Shown: positions 10,139 to 21,273, counted from the stretch's first letter. The stretch: DNA of 64,000 nt from Aeromicrobium sp. A1-2 (GCF_003443875.1 NZ_CP027482.1:2604001-2668000), one strand, 5' to 3'. A program made the numbers and translations. Notes: generated by a model not told the origin, from the letters alone.

Positions 10139-11425
10139 CTAGCCGAGCTCGCGGTCCAGCCGGTCGACCTGAGCGACGACCTGAGCGTGGCGCGGCGACG
10201 AGGGTGGGAGGATCGCCAGGACCCGCTCCCAGATCTCGTAGTCGTCGCGCCCGTGGGCGGTGTCCGCGAACGACAGCAGCGCGTCGGCATCGTCGGAGGC
10301 GAGCAGGCACGATCGGACATACATGTGGATCCCGTCGCGCAGCTGCTCGACGCCCGGTGCGGACGATGACGGCAGGACCGGACCGCGGTAGTGCGCGACC
10401 GCGCTGCGCAGGCGCCCGGCCACCAGGTCCTCGCGCACCCGAGAGACGTCGGTCCCGATCGCGTTGAGCAGCCGATAGGGGCGCGAGGCGAGCTCGACCG
10501 GACCGAGCACGGTCCGCAGACGGGACAGCTCGGCCCTGACCGTGACCTGGGCCTGCTCGTCATCGCTCAGCGCGACGGCGAGCTCGGCGGTCGTCATGCC
10601 GTCGTCCGACTCGGTCAGCAGGAGCAGGATCTCGCTGTGCCGAAGACTCAGCCGGGTCGTCGTCGTGCCGTGCCGCAGCGTCGCGCCATGGCCCCCGAGG
10701 ACGTCGAGCGACGGGATCGACCAGTCGCTGGAGGGCACCGACGTGGGGCGGGAGGGGCTGAGTCGCTCGATCCGTAGCTCGGCCTCGACAGCGGCGACCG
10801 TCGCACGCACCAGGGTCAGGCTCTGCGGAGTGGCCACCTCGGCGCCGCCGGTCAGGTCGAGCACGCCGAGGATCGCTCCGGTGTCGGGGTCGTGGATCGG
10901 GGCGGCCGAGCAGCTCCACGGCGTGACCTGCCGCGCCAGGTGCTCGGGCCCGAAGATCTGTACGGGCCGATCGAGCGCGAGAGCCGTGCCGGGGGCGTTG
11001 GTGCCGGCGCTCGCCTCGCTCCAGTCCGCTCCGGGGATGAAGTGCATGGCTTCGGCGCGGGTGCGTAGCGACGCGCTGCCCTCGACCCACAGGAGCTGAC
11101 CCGCGGCATCGCTGACCGCGACGAGCAGTCCGGACTCTGCGGCGCTCTCGACCAGCAGCCTTCGAATGACCGGCATGCCGGCCGCCAACGGGTGGGAGTC
11201 GCGGATCGCGGCGAGCTGCTCGTCGTCAAGCCGGATCGGGGCCAACGACTGCTCGGGGTCGAGACCACCGGTCACGCTCCGCTGCCACGACTCCAGGACC
11301 AGTCGTCGCAGTCCAGGATCGGCGGTTCCCATGCTCACGAACTTGTCATGGGCCACGTTGAGGTGTCGCGACAGCGTCTCGGGATCGGCTCCCGGCGGCA
11401 TCGCGAGATCGTTCCTGGTCCCCAT
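10139..11425 (-). CDS. GAF-domain transcriptional regulator (AcoR-like, no AAA+ domain)
   Basis: A 428-residue protein. Residues about 35-230 match the N-terminal half of AcoR-type activators: LVLESWQRSVTGGLDP, then a GAF domain with LLWVEGS, PGADWSEASAGTNAPGTAL and APIHDPDTGAILGVLDLTG. The sigma-54 AAA+ module is absent. The C-terminal half (from about 240) carries a winged-helix-like stretch (HSEILLLLTESDDGMTTAELA) that probably binds DNA. It lies directly upstream of the aldehyde dehydrogenase operon on the same strand. The most likely role is sensing aldehyde or alcohol and controlling that operon. This is inference from family and position. Confidence 0.75.
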   Translation of the reverse strand: MGTRNDLAMPPGADPETLSRHLNVAHDKFVSMGTADPGLRRLVLESWQRSVTGGLDPEQSLAPIRLDDEQLAAIRDSHPLAAGMPVIRRLLVESAAESGLLVAVSDAAGQLLWVEGSASLRTRAEAMHFIPGADWSEASAGTNAPGTALALDRPVQIFGPEHLARQVTPWSCSAAPIHDPDTGAILGVLDLTGGAEVATPQSLTLVRATVAAVEAELRIERLSPSRPTSVPSSDWSIPSLDVLGGHGATLRHGTTTTRLSLRHSEILLLLTESDDGMTTAELAVALSDDEQAQVTVRAELSRLRTVLGPVELASRPYRLLNAIGTDVSRVREDLVAGRLRSAVAHYRGPVLPSSSAPGVEQLRDGIHMYVRSCLLASDDADALLSFADTAHGRDDYEIWERVLAILPPSSPRHAQVVAQVDRLDRELG

Positions 11426-11446
11426 GCCGCGAGTGTACGTCGGGTT

Positions 11447-11460
11447 GTGACGGGGGTCAC
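11447..11460. promoter_or_regulatory. GTGAC-N4-GTCAC inverted repeat upstream of the GAF regulator
   Basis: Arms at 11447-11451 and 11456-11460 flank GGGG, about 22 bp before the regulator's start codon. Same arms and spacer length as the site before the aldehyde dehydrogenase, suggesting autoregulation. Confidence 0.45.
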
Positions 11461-11515
11461 GGTGAAACCAGGGGACGAGCGCAGCGGGCGCGTCCCGTTC
11501 AGCAGGGACGCTCCG

Positions 11516-12220
11516 TCAGCCGAGTCGCTCGAGGTAGTCGCCGAGGACCTCGCGGGCGAGCTTCTCGGCATGGCCGTCCGGTCGTCCCTCACGCAGGATC
11601 TCCACGGTGACCACGACCGCGTACGCCCCACTTCTCACCGATGCCTCGGACGCCACCCGGCCCTCGGTCTGGTCGTCGAACGTCAACGTGCCACGCCGGT
11701 TGCCGATCAGACCCGACCACTCGCCGAGGGTCAGTGTCTCGATCGTCCCGGTCCCTGCCAGCGCCGGCGAGACCCGCCCTTCGCCCCTCTCCTGCTCGAT
11801 GTCGTACGACCCCTCGTACATTTCCTGCCCGGACCGAAACATCGCGATCGACTTCTTCGCAGCGGCATCGGTCTCGTGCTTCCAGGCGCTGACGAAGACG
11901 ATGTCGTCGAGCAGCGTGTCCTTCTCAGCCCGCTCGACGTCCGCGGAGGAGGTCCCGGTCACCGGGGAGAGCTCCAAGAAGCGGCTGACCTGCTGCCCCT
12001 CCGACACTCGTGTGCCACATCGTTCGCTGCCGCCGTCGGGGCACGTCGTCGTGACAGCACGGGCACCGTCCACGTCATCAGCTGTCGGCAGTGCGGCCTT
12101 GAGCTCCTCCACCGTGTCGTCCCGCGCCGGGGCTGGCCCAGCCGAGCTGATCGGCTCTGACCCGCTGCAGGCAGTGAGGACCAGGACGACGAACAGCAGA
12201 ACGACGGCGCGACGAATCAC
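11516..12220 (-). CDS. Putative lipoprotein of unknown function
   Basis: A 234-residue protein with a short lipoprotein signal: MIRRAV, a hydrophobic stretch, then the lipobox LTAC with acylated Cys at about 18. The mature part has two further Cys residues (TTCPDGGSERCG) that could form a disulphide, and no recognisable catalytic motif. It looks like the PknH-sensor-like or other single-domain lipoproteins of actinobacteria, but the match is too weak to name. It stands alone between the GAF regulator and the acyltransferase gene, all on the same strand but with gaps of 59-90 bp. Confidence 0.65.
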   Translation of the reverse strand: MIRRAVVLLFVVLVLTACSGSEPISSAGPAPARDDTVEELKAALPTADDVDGARAVTTTCPDGGSERCGTRVSEGQQVSRFLELSPVTGTSSADVERAEKDTLLDDIVFVSAWKHETDAAAKKSIAMFRSGQEMYEGSYDIEQERGEGRVSPALAGTGTIETLTLGEWSGLIGNRRGTLTFDDQTEGRVASEASVRSGAYAVVVTVEILREGRPDGHAEKLAREVLGDYLERLG

Positions 12221-12278
12221 GGAACAACCTTTCCCGAGGATGAGAGGTCAGCATGCCAGAGGTGCGCGCGCCCGAAGA

Positions 12279-13004
12279 TCACGGCAGGTCGTCGGGACTC
12301 CATCCGACGTCCTCACGGACGATCCGGGCCGGCGAGCCGGCTGCCACGGCGTTGGGGGGCACCTTCTGACCTCGCACCATGCTCCGCATCCCGACCACGG
12401 CACCGTCGCCGATCTCGGCGTGCCCCGTGACGACCGCGTCCCGGCACAGCCACACATGGCGGCCGAGCCGGATGTGCGCTCCGAAAGGATTGATCCGCTC
12501 CCCCGTGCGAGGGTCCTCGAGACGGTGCATGTCATCGGTGGCGATGTAGACGTTCGCGGCCCACAGCTGATCGGCCAGCGCCAGGATGCTCCCCCCGTTG
12601 CGGGCGTCGACGATCGCGCTGCGCGTCGCGACGACCGGACCGTGCAGCACGATGCTGGACTCGCCGCCGCAATAGATCTCGCCTGCTGTCATGGCGCAGC
12701 GACGGTCGAGGAAGACCGTGGCACCGTCGCCGCCGACGAGCAGCGACGACAACCAGTCCATGGGTGAGCCGACCGCGATCAGGACGTTGCGGAGGGGGAA
12801 CGTCGTGAGGTCGGACAGCACGTGGTCGGGCAGCCGCGCCCCCTCGCCGAGGTAGAGCGCATTGCCCTGGTCGTGCCACCACTGCGGCAGCGGGTCGCGA
12901 ACGCGCCGCCAGGTCAGGGCGTCGAGCGCGGAGGCCTCGGTCCCTGCGGCCCGAAGCCGGTCGCGGTGCAGCACGTGCATCGCGTCGTCGAGGGTGCCGT
13001 CCAC
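12279..13004 (-). CDS. Hexapeptide-repeat (left-handed beta-helix) acyltransferase-like protein
   Basis: A 241-residue protein whose C-terminal half has trimeric LbH acyltransferase text: FGAHIRLGRHVWLCRDAVV, then GHAEIGDGAVVGMRSMV and the closing loop VPPNAVAAGSPARIVR. The V-x-G-x-PA signature is typical of WbbJ/LacA-type O-acetyltransferases. The N-terminal half (WWHDQGNALYLGEGARL) resembles the sugar or polysaccharide O-acetyltransferase-associated region. It uses GTG at 13004; the ATG slightly upstream is out of frame. Probable acceptor is a sugar, but none can be assigned. Confidence 0.75.
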   Translation of the reverse strand: MDGTLDDAMHVLHRDRLRAAGTEASALDALTWRRVRDPLPQWWHDQGNALYLGEGARLPDHVLSDLTTFPLRNVLIAVGSPMDWLSSLLVGGDGATVFLDRRCAMTAGEIYCGGESSIVLHGPVVATRSAIVDARNGGSILALADQLWAANVYIATDDMHRLEDPRTGERINPFGAHIRLGRHVWLCRDAVVTGHAEIGDGAVVGMRSMVRGQKVPPNAVAAGSPARIVREDVGWSPDDLP

Positions 13005-13041
13005 CGCCGAATCATGGCACGTCCCGTCTGCGCAGCGACGT

Positions 13042-13860
13042 TCAGGCGTCCCGGCGCAGGAACAGGGCGTATGCCCCCGACAGCAGCGCGGTGACGAACA
13101 CCAGCATCACGACACCTCCGCCGACCGCTCCGAACGGGACGACGCCGAAGAACTGCAGCAGGTCGCCGATCGACGCTCGTGTGTACATCTGACCTCCCGC
13201 GTCGTAGGGGAGGTACTTCAGGATCTGCACGAGCCCACCCGAGCCGAGCGGATCGTCCGACGCGGCCTTGATCGCCAGCACGATGGCCCGGACGATCTGC
13301 TCGACGAGCGACGGGATCAGCATCAGCAACGCGACGGCAGCGGTCTGGTTGCGGGTCAGCGCGGCGTACGCCAGACCCGAGAGCGTGAACAACGTCGTGA
13401 AGGCCACGGTGCCGATCGTCAGGTCGACGACCTCGCCGATCTCGGGGAGGTCGAGCCCGAACACGACGACGGACAGCAGCCCCATCGCGATGCACCCCAG
13501 CGCCGCCGCGGCGGCCACGAGCGCGGTCGACACGACCTTGGCGAAGAAGACGTGGCTGCGGTTGGGCACCGCCGTCAACGTCGCCCGGATCATGCCGTGG
13601 CGATACTCGTGACCCGCCGAGAACACGCCCAGCAGGCCCAGGACGTAGGCGATGAACAGCGGTGCGAGACCCGTCGAGGCGCCGATCGTCGCGACGATGT
13701 CGAAGGCGTCACCGGCACGTGGCGGGTTGGCCGCGACGGACATGCGCCACGCGATCAGCATGCTCATGACGAGCTGGAAGGTCAGCGCCAGGCCGATCAG
13801 CCAGTAGGTCGAGCGGATCGTCCGCAGCCGGACGTATTCATAGCGCAACGCGTCGATCAT
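13042..13860 (-). CDS. ABC-2 type transporter permease
   Basis: A 272-residue membrane protein with six hydrophobic segments and the ABC-2 pattern: a cytosolic start ([20 protein letters not shown]), then a [21 protein letters not shown] loop after the second helix pair. The start overlaps the ATPase stop by four bases. Together the pair forms a two-component exporter. Cargo unknown; related pairs export peptides or antibiotics. Confidence 0.85.
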   Translation of the reverse strand: MIDALRYEYVRLRTIRSTYWLIGLALTFQLVMSMLIAWRMSVAANPPRAGDAFDIVATIGASTGLAPLFIAYVLGLLGVFSAGHEYRHGMIRATLTAVPNRSHVFFAKVVSTALVAAAAALGCIAMGLLSVVVFGLDLPEIGEVVDLTIGTVAFTTLFTLSGLAYAALTRNQTAAVALLMLIPSLVEQIVRAIVLAIKAASDDPLGSGGLVQILKYLPYDAGGQMYTRASIGDLLQFFGVVPFGAVGGGVVMLVFVTALLSGAYALFLRRDA

Positions 13861-14783
13861 GCCTGGCCACCGTCCCCGCCCTGGGTGCCACGAAACTCCT
13901 CGGCGATCCCGGTCGCGGCGAGGAACGCCTCCTCCAGGGTCGCGTCGACCGTCGCCAGTCGGTGCAGCCGGGCACCGGCGTCGAACGCCGCGTCGCCGAT
14001 CTGCTCGGCCGTCGCACCCTTGACGACCAGCAGCCCGTCGACCTGCTCGGTCGTCGCGCCGAGCGCGGTCAGCGCCGGGATCAGCAGCGCGCCGTCCGGT
14101 GTGCGCACCTGGACCGTCGTGAGCCCGCTGGCGGACACGAAGTCCGTGACCGGACCGTTGGACAGCATCTGGCCGCGGCCGATCACGACCAGCTCGTCGG
14201 CGAGCACCGCCATCTCCTGCAGCAGGTGACTCGACACCAGCACCGAGCGACCCTCGCCGGCGAGGTGCTTGAGCAGCGTCCGCAGCCAGGTGATTCCCTG
14301 CGGGTCGAGCCCGTTGCTGGGCTCGTCGAGGATCAGCGTGTGCGGGTCGCCCAGCAGGGCCGCGGCGATGCCGAGCCGCTGTCCCATGCCCAGGCTGAAC
14401 TTGCCTGGCTTGCCGGACTGCACGCTGGTCAGCCCCACCATCTCGAGCACCACATCGACTCGTCGGTCGGGGATCCGGTTGGGAGCGGCCAACATGCGCA
14501 GGTGGTTGCGGGCGTGCCGGGTCGGGTGGAACGGCTTGGCCTCCAGCAGCGCGCCGACGTGGCGCATGGGCCGGTCCAGCTCCGCGAACGTCTTGCCGTC
14601 GAACGTCGTGACCCCGTCGCCCTTGTCGAGCCCCAGCATGAGCCTCATCGTGGTGGACTTGCCCGAGCCGTTGGGCCCGAGGAAGCCCGTCACGCTGCCC
14701 GGGTGGACCTCGAACGAGAGGTCATGGACTGCACGGGTGGATCCGAACGTCTTGCCCAGTCCGCGAGCCTCGATCAACGCCAT
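13857..14783 (-). CDS. ABC transporter ATP-binding protein
   Basis: A 308-residue ATPase of the ABC-2 exporter class. Walker A is GPNGSGKST at 36-44, the signature FSLGMGQR at about 130-137, and Walker B LILDEP at about 151-156, followed by SNGLDP and the switch His in SSHLLQEM. The C-terminal 80 residues are the extra regulatory region of CcmA/DrrA-type ATPases. It is the first gene of a two-gene operon with the overlapping permease and is divergent from kynA, with 75 bp between them. Confidence 0.9.
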   Translation of the reverse strand: MALIEARGLGKTFGSTRAVHDLSFEVHPGSVTGFLGPNGSGKSTTMRLMLGLDKGDGVTTFDGKTFAELDRPMRHVGALLEAKPFHPTRHARNHLRMLAAPNRIPDRRVDVVLEMVGLTSVQSGKPGKFSLGMGQRLGIAAALLGDPHTLILDEPSNGLDPQGITWLRTLLKHLAGEGRSVLVSSHLLQEMAVLADELVVIGRGQMLSNGPVTDFVSASGLTTVQVRTPDGALLIPALTALGATTEQVDGLLVVKGATAEQIGDAAFDAGARLHRLATVDATLEEAFLAATGIAEEFRGTQGGDGGQA

Positions 14784-14858
14784 GCCTCCACCCTGTCAGA
14801 GCCGACCCCGTCCTGCATCGGTGATGACCATGACGCCGCCACGGCATACCGTGCACAC

Positions 14859-15704
14859 ATGACTGAGTCATTCAGACCGATCGAGGACGGGGTCGCGACC
14901 GACCTGCGTGGCGAGATGACGTATGCGAGCTATTTGCACCTGGCGGAGCTTCTCTCGGCGCAGCAACCCGTGTCGGACCACCACGACGAGATGCTCTTCA
15001 TCGTCCAGCACCAGGTCACCGAGCTGTGGCTCAAGCAGCTGACCCACGAGCTGCGCTCGGCGATTGCCCTGATCGCCGCCGACGACCTGCCGCCGGCGCT
15101 GAAGCGGCTGGCCCGGGTCAAGGCGATCCAACGGCAGATGTTCGAGCAGTGGGCCGTGCTCGAGACGTTGACGCCGATCGAATACGCGCAGTTCCGCGAC
15201 TCGCTCGGCAAGGCCTCGGGCTTCCAGTCCCCGCAGTACCGCACCGTCGAATTCCTGCTCGGCAACAAGAACCCGCAGATGATCGCGGTGTTCGCCCACG
15301 ACGAGATCCTGCGATCCGCTCTGCAGGCCGATCTCGAGGCACCCAGCCTGTACGACGAGTTTCTCCGCTATCTGGCGCGGCACGGCCACGAGGTGCCGGC
15401 CTCGGTGCTGGAGCGAGATGTCACGCAGCCGTACACCGCTGATCCCGGGGTGATCGAGGTGCTGCGCCGGATCTACGCCGATCCCGACACCTACTGGGCC
15501 GCCTACGAGATGTCCGAGGAGCTCGTCGACGTCGAGGGCAGCTTTCAGCTGTGGCGGTTCCGACACCTCAAGACCGTCGAGCGGATCATCGGCTTCAAGC
15601 GTGGGACCGGCGGCTCGTCGGGCGTCAGCTTCCTGCAGAAGGCCTTGGAGCTCACGTTCTTCCCCGAGCTGCTGGACGTGCGGACGCACATCGGCGCCCC
15701 CTAG
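14859..15704 (+). CDS. kynA: Tryptophan 2,3-dioxygenase
   Basis: A 281-residue haem enzyme that opens the indole ring of L-tryptophan to N-formylkynurenine, the first step of the kynurenine pathway. It has the family segments [29 protein letters not shown] (substrate and haem pocket), SGFQSPQYR and [20 protein letters not shown]. The length is normal for bacterial TDO. The ATG at 14859 fits the family's N-terminus; longer in-frame sequence upstream runs antisense through the ABC ATPase and is not used. No other kynurenine-pathway gene lies in the window. Its TAG stop shares a CTAG with the convergent xdhC-like gene. Confidence 0.95.
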   Translation: MTESFRPIEDGVATDLRGEMTYASYLHLAELLSAQQPVSDHHDEMLFIVQHQVTELWLKQLTHELRSAIALIAADDLPPALKRLARVKAIQRQMFEQWAVLETLTPIEYAQFRDSLGKASGFQSPQYRTVEFLLGNKNPQMIAVFAHDEILRSALQADLEAPSLYDEFLRYLARHGHEVPASVLERDVTQPYTADPGVIEVLRRIYADPDTYWAAYEMSEELVDVEGSFQLWRFRHLKTVERIIGFKRGTGGSSGVSFLQKALELTFFPELLDVRTHIGAP

Positions 15705-16846
15705 CGCGGCCCGGGGTTGTGCTCGTGGTGGACCCCCCCCGCGGAGCGCGACAGCGGTTGGGCGCTGCCGCCCCAGCGTCGTGCGATGATCTCCGCCATG
15801 ATCGACACGGCGGTCTCGGCGGGTGTGCGCCCACCCAGATCGAGACCGATCGGGCTGGCCAGCACCGACAGCTGCTCCTCGCTGAGCCCCGCCTCGCGGA
15901 GCCGGTCGAGCCGTTCGACATGCGTGCGCCGCGATCCCATCGCGCCGACGAACGCCGGCCGGTGGTCGCCGCCCAGTCGCAGCGCCACGTCCAGCACCGG
16001 CACGTCGAACTTGGGATCGTGGGTCAGGACGCAGATCACGGTGCGCCGATCGACGCGACCACCGGCAGCCTGCTCCGCGAGGTAGACGTGTGGCCACGCC
16101 ACGACGACGTCATCGGCACCCGGGAACCTGGCCGCTGTCGCGAACACGCCCCGAGCGTCACACACCGTGACGTGGTAGCCGAGCAGTGCGCCCTGGTCCG
16201 CGACGGCAGCCGCGAAGTCGATCGCCCCGAACACGATCATGCGGGGTCGTTCCCGCAGGCTCGCGACGAACACTCGCATGCCGGTCTCCATGCGCTGGCC
16301 CTCCGGGCCGTACGTGAGTGTGCCGGTCGTGCCGACGTCGAGCAGCCCACGGGCATCGTCGATCACGGCAGCATCAGCCCGTTCCAGCCCGAGGCTGCCG
16401 ACCACCGAGTCCGGGCGCACGACGATCCGTCGCCCGATCCACTCATCGGCCGGATGCTCCACGACCGTCGCGACGGCAACCGGCCGCCCGGCCTCGACGT
16501 CCGCGGCGATCCGTCCGAGCTCGGGATGAGTCGTGGCTGACACCGGCTCGACGAAGACCTCGATGGTCCCTCCGCACGTGAGCCCCACCGCGAAAGCCTG
16601 CTCGTCGCTGTATCCGAACCGCTCGAGCGCGGGCCGACTCCGCGTGATCACGGTCTGCGCGAGGTCGTAGACGGCGCCCTCGACACATCCTCCCGAGACC
16701 GACCCGTCCACCGTGCCGTCGGCGAGCACCACCATCGACGCACCCGCGGGCCGGGGCGCTGACTGCTCGGTGTGGATGACGGTCGCCAGCGCCACGACCT
16801 CGCCACGCCGCCACGAACCCAGCAGCTGCCCCAAGACCTCACGCAC
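15701..16846 (-). CDS. XdhC/CoxI family protein (molybdoenzyme maturation)
   Basis: A 381-residue protein. The N-terminal XdhC_CoxI domain has [18 protein letters not shown] and the [11 protein letters not shown] loop with its conserved Cys, plus [14 protein letters not shown]. The C-terminal Rossmann domain runs from [15 protein letters not shown] through [10 protein letters not shown]. XdhC proteins sulfurate and insert molybdenum cofactor into xanthine dehydrogenase-like enzymes. No molybdoenzyme structural gene is in the window, but a MobA-like gene lies 18 bp upstream on the same strand, so the pair probably works together. GTG start at 16846. Confidence 0.9.
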   Translation of the reverse strand: MREVLGQLLGSWRRGEVVALATVIHTEQSAPRPAGASMVVLADGTVDGSVSGGCVEGAVYDLAQTVITRSRPALERFGYSDEQAFAVGLTCGGTIEVFVEPVSATTHPELGRIAADVEAGRPVAVATVVEHPADEWIGRRIVVRPDSVVGSLGLERADAAVIDDARGLLDVGTTGTLTYGPEGQRMETGMRVFVASLRERPRMIVFGAIDFAAAVADQGALLGYHVTVCDARGVFATAARFPGADDVVVAWPHVYLAEQAAGGRVDRRTVICVLTHDPKFDVPVLDVALRLGGDHRPAFVGAMGSRRTHVERLDRLREAGLSEEQLSVLASPIGLDLGGRTPAETAVSIMAEIIARRWGGSAQPLSRSAGGVHHEHNPGPR

Positions 16847-16864
16847 GGAAGCGGCGCCCAGTCA

Positions 16865-17440
16865 TCATGAGCCGATGATAGGTCGGCGATGATCGACGTC
16901 CGCGCCGGTCCCGAGGTCCCGACAGTCGACCACGACAGGGCCATGCTGTTCGAGGTAGGCACGGGCGCCCTGGTCACCCGTGACGGACGCTGCGACAGCC
17001 GGCCAGTGTGCTCGACCGATCAGGACGGGATGCCCGTGACCCTGCCCGTAGTCCGCCCGGGCCAGCACCTCGGACGAGGCGACCGCGAGCAGTCGGCGGA
17101 CCACCCGGGCGTCGACGTCAGGCAGATCCACCAGGTGCACGAGGGCGGCAACCGCCTCATCGTCGTCGATGGCGCGCAGGCCTGCCGCCAGCGACGCGGA
17201 CATGCCATCGGCCCAGTCGGTCGCCCGGACCACCCAGACGGGCTCTGACTCGAGGGCGGTCTCGACCAGGTCCGCCGCCGCGCCGATCACCACGACCACG
17301 CGGTCGCAGCCCCCCGCCGCCAGCATCCGGGCCGCGGACACCACCCACGGCACACCGCCAGCGCCTTCCACGAGAGCCTTGGGCTGACCCATCCGTGTAC
17401 CCGCACCGGCCGCGAGGAGCAGTCCCGTCACCTGAGTCAC
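16865..17440 (-). CDS. Nucleotidyltransferase of the MobA/MocA type (molybdenum cofactor cytidylyl- or guanylyltransferase)
   Basis: A 191-residue NTP_transf_3 protein. It starts with LLLAAGAGTRMGQPKAL, the nucleotide-binding loop of MobA/MocA enzymes. DWADGMSASLAAGL and LVHLVDLPDV follow, then GHGHPVLIGR, typical of MocA-like cytidylyltransferases paired with XdhC. It would add a nucleotide to molybdopterin. It is 18 bp upstream of the xdhC-like gene and likely co-transcribed. Start GTG at 17440. Guanylyl versus cytidylyl specificity is uncertain; the XdhC partner favours cytidylyl. Confidence 0.85.
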   Translation of the reverse strand: MTQVTGLLLAAGAGTRMGQPKALVEGAGGVPWVVSAARMLAAGGCDRVVVVIGAAADLVETALESEPVWVVRATDWADGMSASLAAGLRAIDDDEAVAALVHLVDLPDVDARVVRRLLAVASSEVLARADYGQGHGHPVLIGRAHWPAVAASVTGDQGARAYLEQHGPVVVDCRDLGTGADVDHRRPIIGS

Positions 17441-17471
17441 GCCACCAGTGTCGCGGTCGCCCGGCGAATCA

Positions 17472-17508
17472 CGAAGGCCCCCGCCCGTTCACACGGTGGG
17501 GGCCTTCG
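17472..17508 (-). terminator. Hairpin terminator after groEL2
   Basis: An 11-bp perfect stem (17472-17482 with 17498-17508; arms CGAAGGCCCCC and its complement) and a 15-nt loop, about 40 bp downstream of the groEL2 stop. No strong T-run follows. Confidence 0.65.
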
Positions 17509-17547
17509 CTGGGTCTGCTGGCGAGTTGCCTCGTCAACGCGGGGTGA

Positions 17548-19215
<1,668 letters not shown>

Positions 19216-19301
19216 TCAGGCGATGCCCGCGACGGACGGCTGCGGCGTGTGGCGAACCCTTCTCGCCGCAGCCCACAACCTCATCGGTCTGATCTGCTGT
19301 C

Positions 19302-19328
19302 TTAGCACTCTCATCATACGAGTGCTAA
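19302..19328 (-). promoter_or_regulatory. CIRCE operator (HrcA site) of groEL2
   Basis: Exact match to the CIRCE consensus: TTAGCACTC (19302-19310), nine bases, GAGTGCTAA (19320-19328). HrcA repressor binds this element before groE genes and releases it on heat stress. Confidence 0.95.
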
Positions 19329-19342
19329 TCAACGTCGCGCAA
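19313..19342 (-). promoter_or_regulatory. Candidate groEL2 promoter overlapping CIRCE
   Basis: Reading leftward, a TTGCGC -35-like hexamer (19337-19342) and TATGAT -10 (19313-19318) are 18 bp apart. The -10 lies in the CIRCE spacer, which would explain repression by HrcA. Confidence 0.5.
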
Positions 19343-19385
19343 TCAGGTGGACGGAATCGGTCCCATTGCGTACGCCATCCCGACA

Positions 19386-19444
19386 AGATGTGGGCACTTG
19401 TCGTGACTTCCAGAGGTCCGAAACGCCCGAAAGTGCCCACATCT
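19386..19444. repeat. Long inverted repeat after the membrane operon
   Basis: Perfect 14-bp arms, AGATGTGGGCACTT (19386-19399) and its complement (19431-19444), enclose 31 bp. It starts 8 bp beyond the stop codon of the 410-residue membrane protein and could act as a terminator or be a small mobile or REP-like element. Confidence 0.6.
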
Positions 19445-19451
19445 GGCGGAC

Positions 19452-20684
19452 TCAGACGGAGAAGAGGAGGAACAGGCCCGTGAACGTGTAGGCGACCATC
19501 AGGACCAGCATGGCCAGCTGCCCGCTGAGCCGGTGCTCCTTCGGCAACAGGGCCAGAGCCCGGTCGTGCGCGGCGATGACGGCGAGGACGTGGCCGACGA
19601 CCACGAAGGTCACCTTGAGCGCGGCGAGCATCGAGGTGTGCTCGGACAGGACGTATGCCGTCGCCGGGTCACCCAACGGCGCCCACCCGCGGCCGAGCGG
19701 GTCGAGCAACGCGAAGAACGCGGTCTGCCCCTTCTCCATCAGGTAGGTCAGGTAGTGGGCGAAGACGTAGCCCACGACGATCGGCACCAGGGAGTGCGCA
19801 AGCCGGCCCGGCAGCGCTCGCCGCTCCCGCCCGCTGACGCCTCCCGTCGCCCGTCCGGCGAGGACGAACAGCGCAGCGACCACGACGCAGAAGGCCAGCA
19901 GGGTCACGGTGTGCTGCCAGGTTGCCAGCGTCCTGCTCTGCCAGAACGACGACGCCGAAAAGCTGTCGTACGCCGTCGAGCCCAGCAGCGTCGCAAGCAC
20001 CGCGACGAGACCAGGCTCGACCGGGATCGACGGCAGACTTCGCAGCGGGTTGTGGAGGACCCAGCGACCGTCCCGTACGAACGGCGACAGCTTGGCGATG
20101 ATCGCGCTGTAGACGTCGAACGGGTCGGCCCGGTCGAACCAGCGCTGACCGAACGCCACACCACCCAGGAGCATCATGGCGACGTAGCAGGCAACCCAGG
20201 CACGCACCGCGGCGATGCTGCCGGGGTCGGGCGAGGCGAGCTCGAGCCACACGAACGCGAACAGTCCGGCGACCGCGGGCCAGTAGCCGAGTCGCTCGGG
20301 ATAGGCCCACAGCCCAGGCCACCGACCGGTCAGGCTCCGCCACGGGGACAGGCCGCGCCAGATGTGACCGGCGACGAGCGCCAACGGGACCAGCCCGACC
20401 CACACGAAGATGTAGAGCGCGCCGACCCCGCCGTTGCCCGAGTCCGACGGTCCCGCGAAGAGCGCCACCATGGCCCAACCGGTCAGCAGCAGCCCCACGA
20501 TCGCGAGCCACCGCCGACGCGGTGGAGCTTCGCGAGGCGCCGGTTCACCGGCGAACTTCGGTTCCTTCCACGCCAGGGCCAGCACCGCGAACGAGATGGT
20601 CAGCGCCCATGAGGCGCCGACCATCGCGTAGAGGAAGGGGATCGGCAGGTCGGTCGACCCGCCGAGGCCGTGAGTGTGGATCAC
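19452..20684 (-). CDS. Polytopic membrane protein, last gene of a four-gene membrane/cupredoxin operon
   Basis: A 410-residue protein with about ten to twelve hydrophobic helices. Possible metal or redox sites include MIHTHGLGG at the N-terminus, [22 protein letters not shown] in the middle and [13 protein letters not shown] near the end. It is not a known transporter family that I can name. Actinobacterial relatives of this type are sometimes labelled fenitrothion hydrolase, but I see no hydrolase motif. The GTG start overlaps the stop of the cupredoxin-like lipoprotein by four bases, so it must be made with that protein. Confidence 0.6.
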   Translation of the reverse strand: MIHTHGLGGSTDLPIPFLYAMVGASWALTISFAVLALAWKEPKFAGEPAPREAPPRRRWLAIVGLLLTGWAMVALFAGPSDSGNGGVGALYIFVWVGLVPLALVAGHIWRGLSPWRSLTGRWPGLWAYPERLGYWPAVAGLFAFVWLELASPDPGSIAAVRAWVACYVAMMLLGGVAFGQRWFDRADPFDVYSAIIAKLSPFVRDGRWVLHNPLRSLPSIPVEPGLVAVLATLLGSTAYDSFSASSFWQSRTLATWQHTVTLLAFCVVVAALFVLAGRATGGVSGRERRALPGRLAHSLVPIVVGYVFAHYLTYLMEKGQTAFFALLDPLGRGWAPLGDPATAYVLSEHTSMLAALKVTFVVVGHVLAVIAAHDRALALLPKEHRLSGQLAMLVLMVAYTFTGLFLLFSV

Positions 20685-21097
20685 GGACGAACGACGAGCT
20701 GCACGATCGTGACGTCGAGGTGGTGGGCCTCGACCGCAACCTGTCCCGGGGTGTCGATCGTGAACGAGAACGACTCGTCGTCGCCGGCGGACACCTCGAA
20801 CTCGTGTTCCGGGTCGGAGTGGACGTGGAGCTCCTCGTCGGCGTCACTCGTGACGTGGAGCGTGACCTTTTGACCCACCCGGACGTCGATCCGCTTGCCC
20901 TGTGGCGTGACGGCACCGCCCTTCAGCACGATGTCGACTGTCACTCCGGCATCGGTCGGGGCCGGCGACGGACTTGTGGAGGTCGGCGCCGCGGTCGACG
21001 TCGAACCGTCTTCCGCCGGCGCCTCGTCGGCGGAGCTCGAGCCACCACATCCTGCAAGCAGCAGGACGCAGGCGCACAGGGCTGACACGATCTTCAC
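20681..21097 (-). CDS. Cupredoxin-like lipoprotein
   Basis: A 138-residue lipoprotein. The signal ends in lipobox LLAGC, followed by a Ser/Thr/Pro-rich linker to about residue 50. The remaining 90 residues have a cupredoxin-like beta-sandwich pattern: GKRIDVRVGQKVTLHVTSD, then EELHVHSDPEHEF, FTIDTPGQVAVEAHHLDV. His-rich loops (HVHSDPEH, EAHH) could bind copper, although the classic Cys ligand of blue-copper sites is absent. GTG start. It overlaps both neighbours by four bases, which points to a complex at the outer face of the membrane. Confidence 0.75.
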   Translation of the reverse strand: MKIVSALCACVLLLAGCGGSSSADEAPAEDGSTSTAAPTSTSPSPAPTDAGVTVDIVLKGGAVTPQGKRIDVRVGQKVTLHVTSDADEELHVHSDPEHEFEVSAGDDESFSFTIDTPGQVAVEAHHLDVTIVQLVVRP

Positions 21098-21273
21098 TCG
21101 TTCTCCTCGGTGTCGAAGGCGCGGTCGATGAGATCGCGCTCGGCTTGTTCTTCCCTGCGGTCCTTGCGCGCGATGTAGAGCACGACACCCACGACGACGA
21201 CCGCCGGCACCAGGGCCGGAATCGCCAGAAGTGCCGCGTGGTGCGCGAGGAGCTGGTCTCCGGCCGGCGTCAT
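21094..21273 (-). CDS. Small single-pass membrane protein (59 aa)
   Basis: A 59-residue frame beginning MTPAGDQLLAHHAALLAIP, with one long hydrophobic helix (LVPAVVVVGVVLYIA, about residues 21-35) and a charged tail KDRREEQAERD ending at EENE. Its ATG overlaps the upstream stop by four bases, and its stop overlaps the lipoprotein's GTG by four. This tight coupling on both sides is the main evidence that it is real. It may be an assembly or stabilising subunit of the membrane complex. I recognise no family. Confidence 0.7.
   Translation of the reverse strand: MTPAGDQLLAHHAALLAIPALVPAVVVVGVVLYIARKDRREEQAERDLIDRAFDTEENE

Noticed and set aside
13962-14858. In-frame upstream extension of kynA
   Set aside because: It runs through the antisense of the ABC ATPase; TDO family length fits the ATG at 14859.
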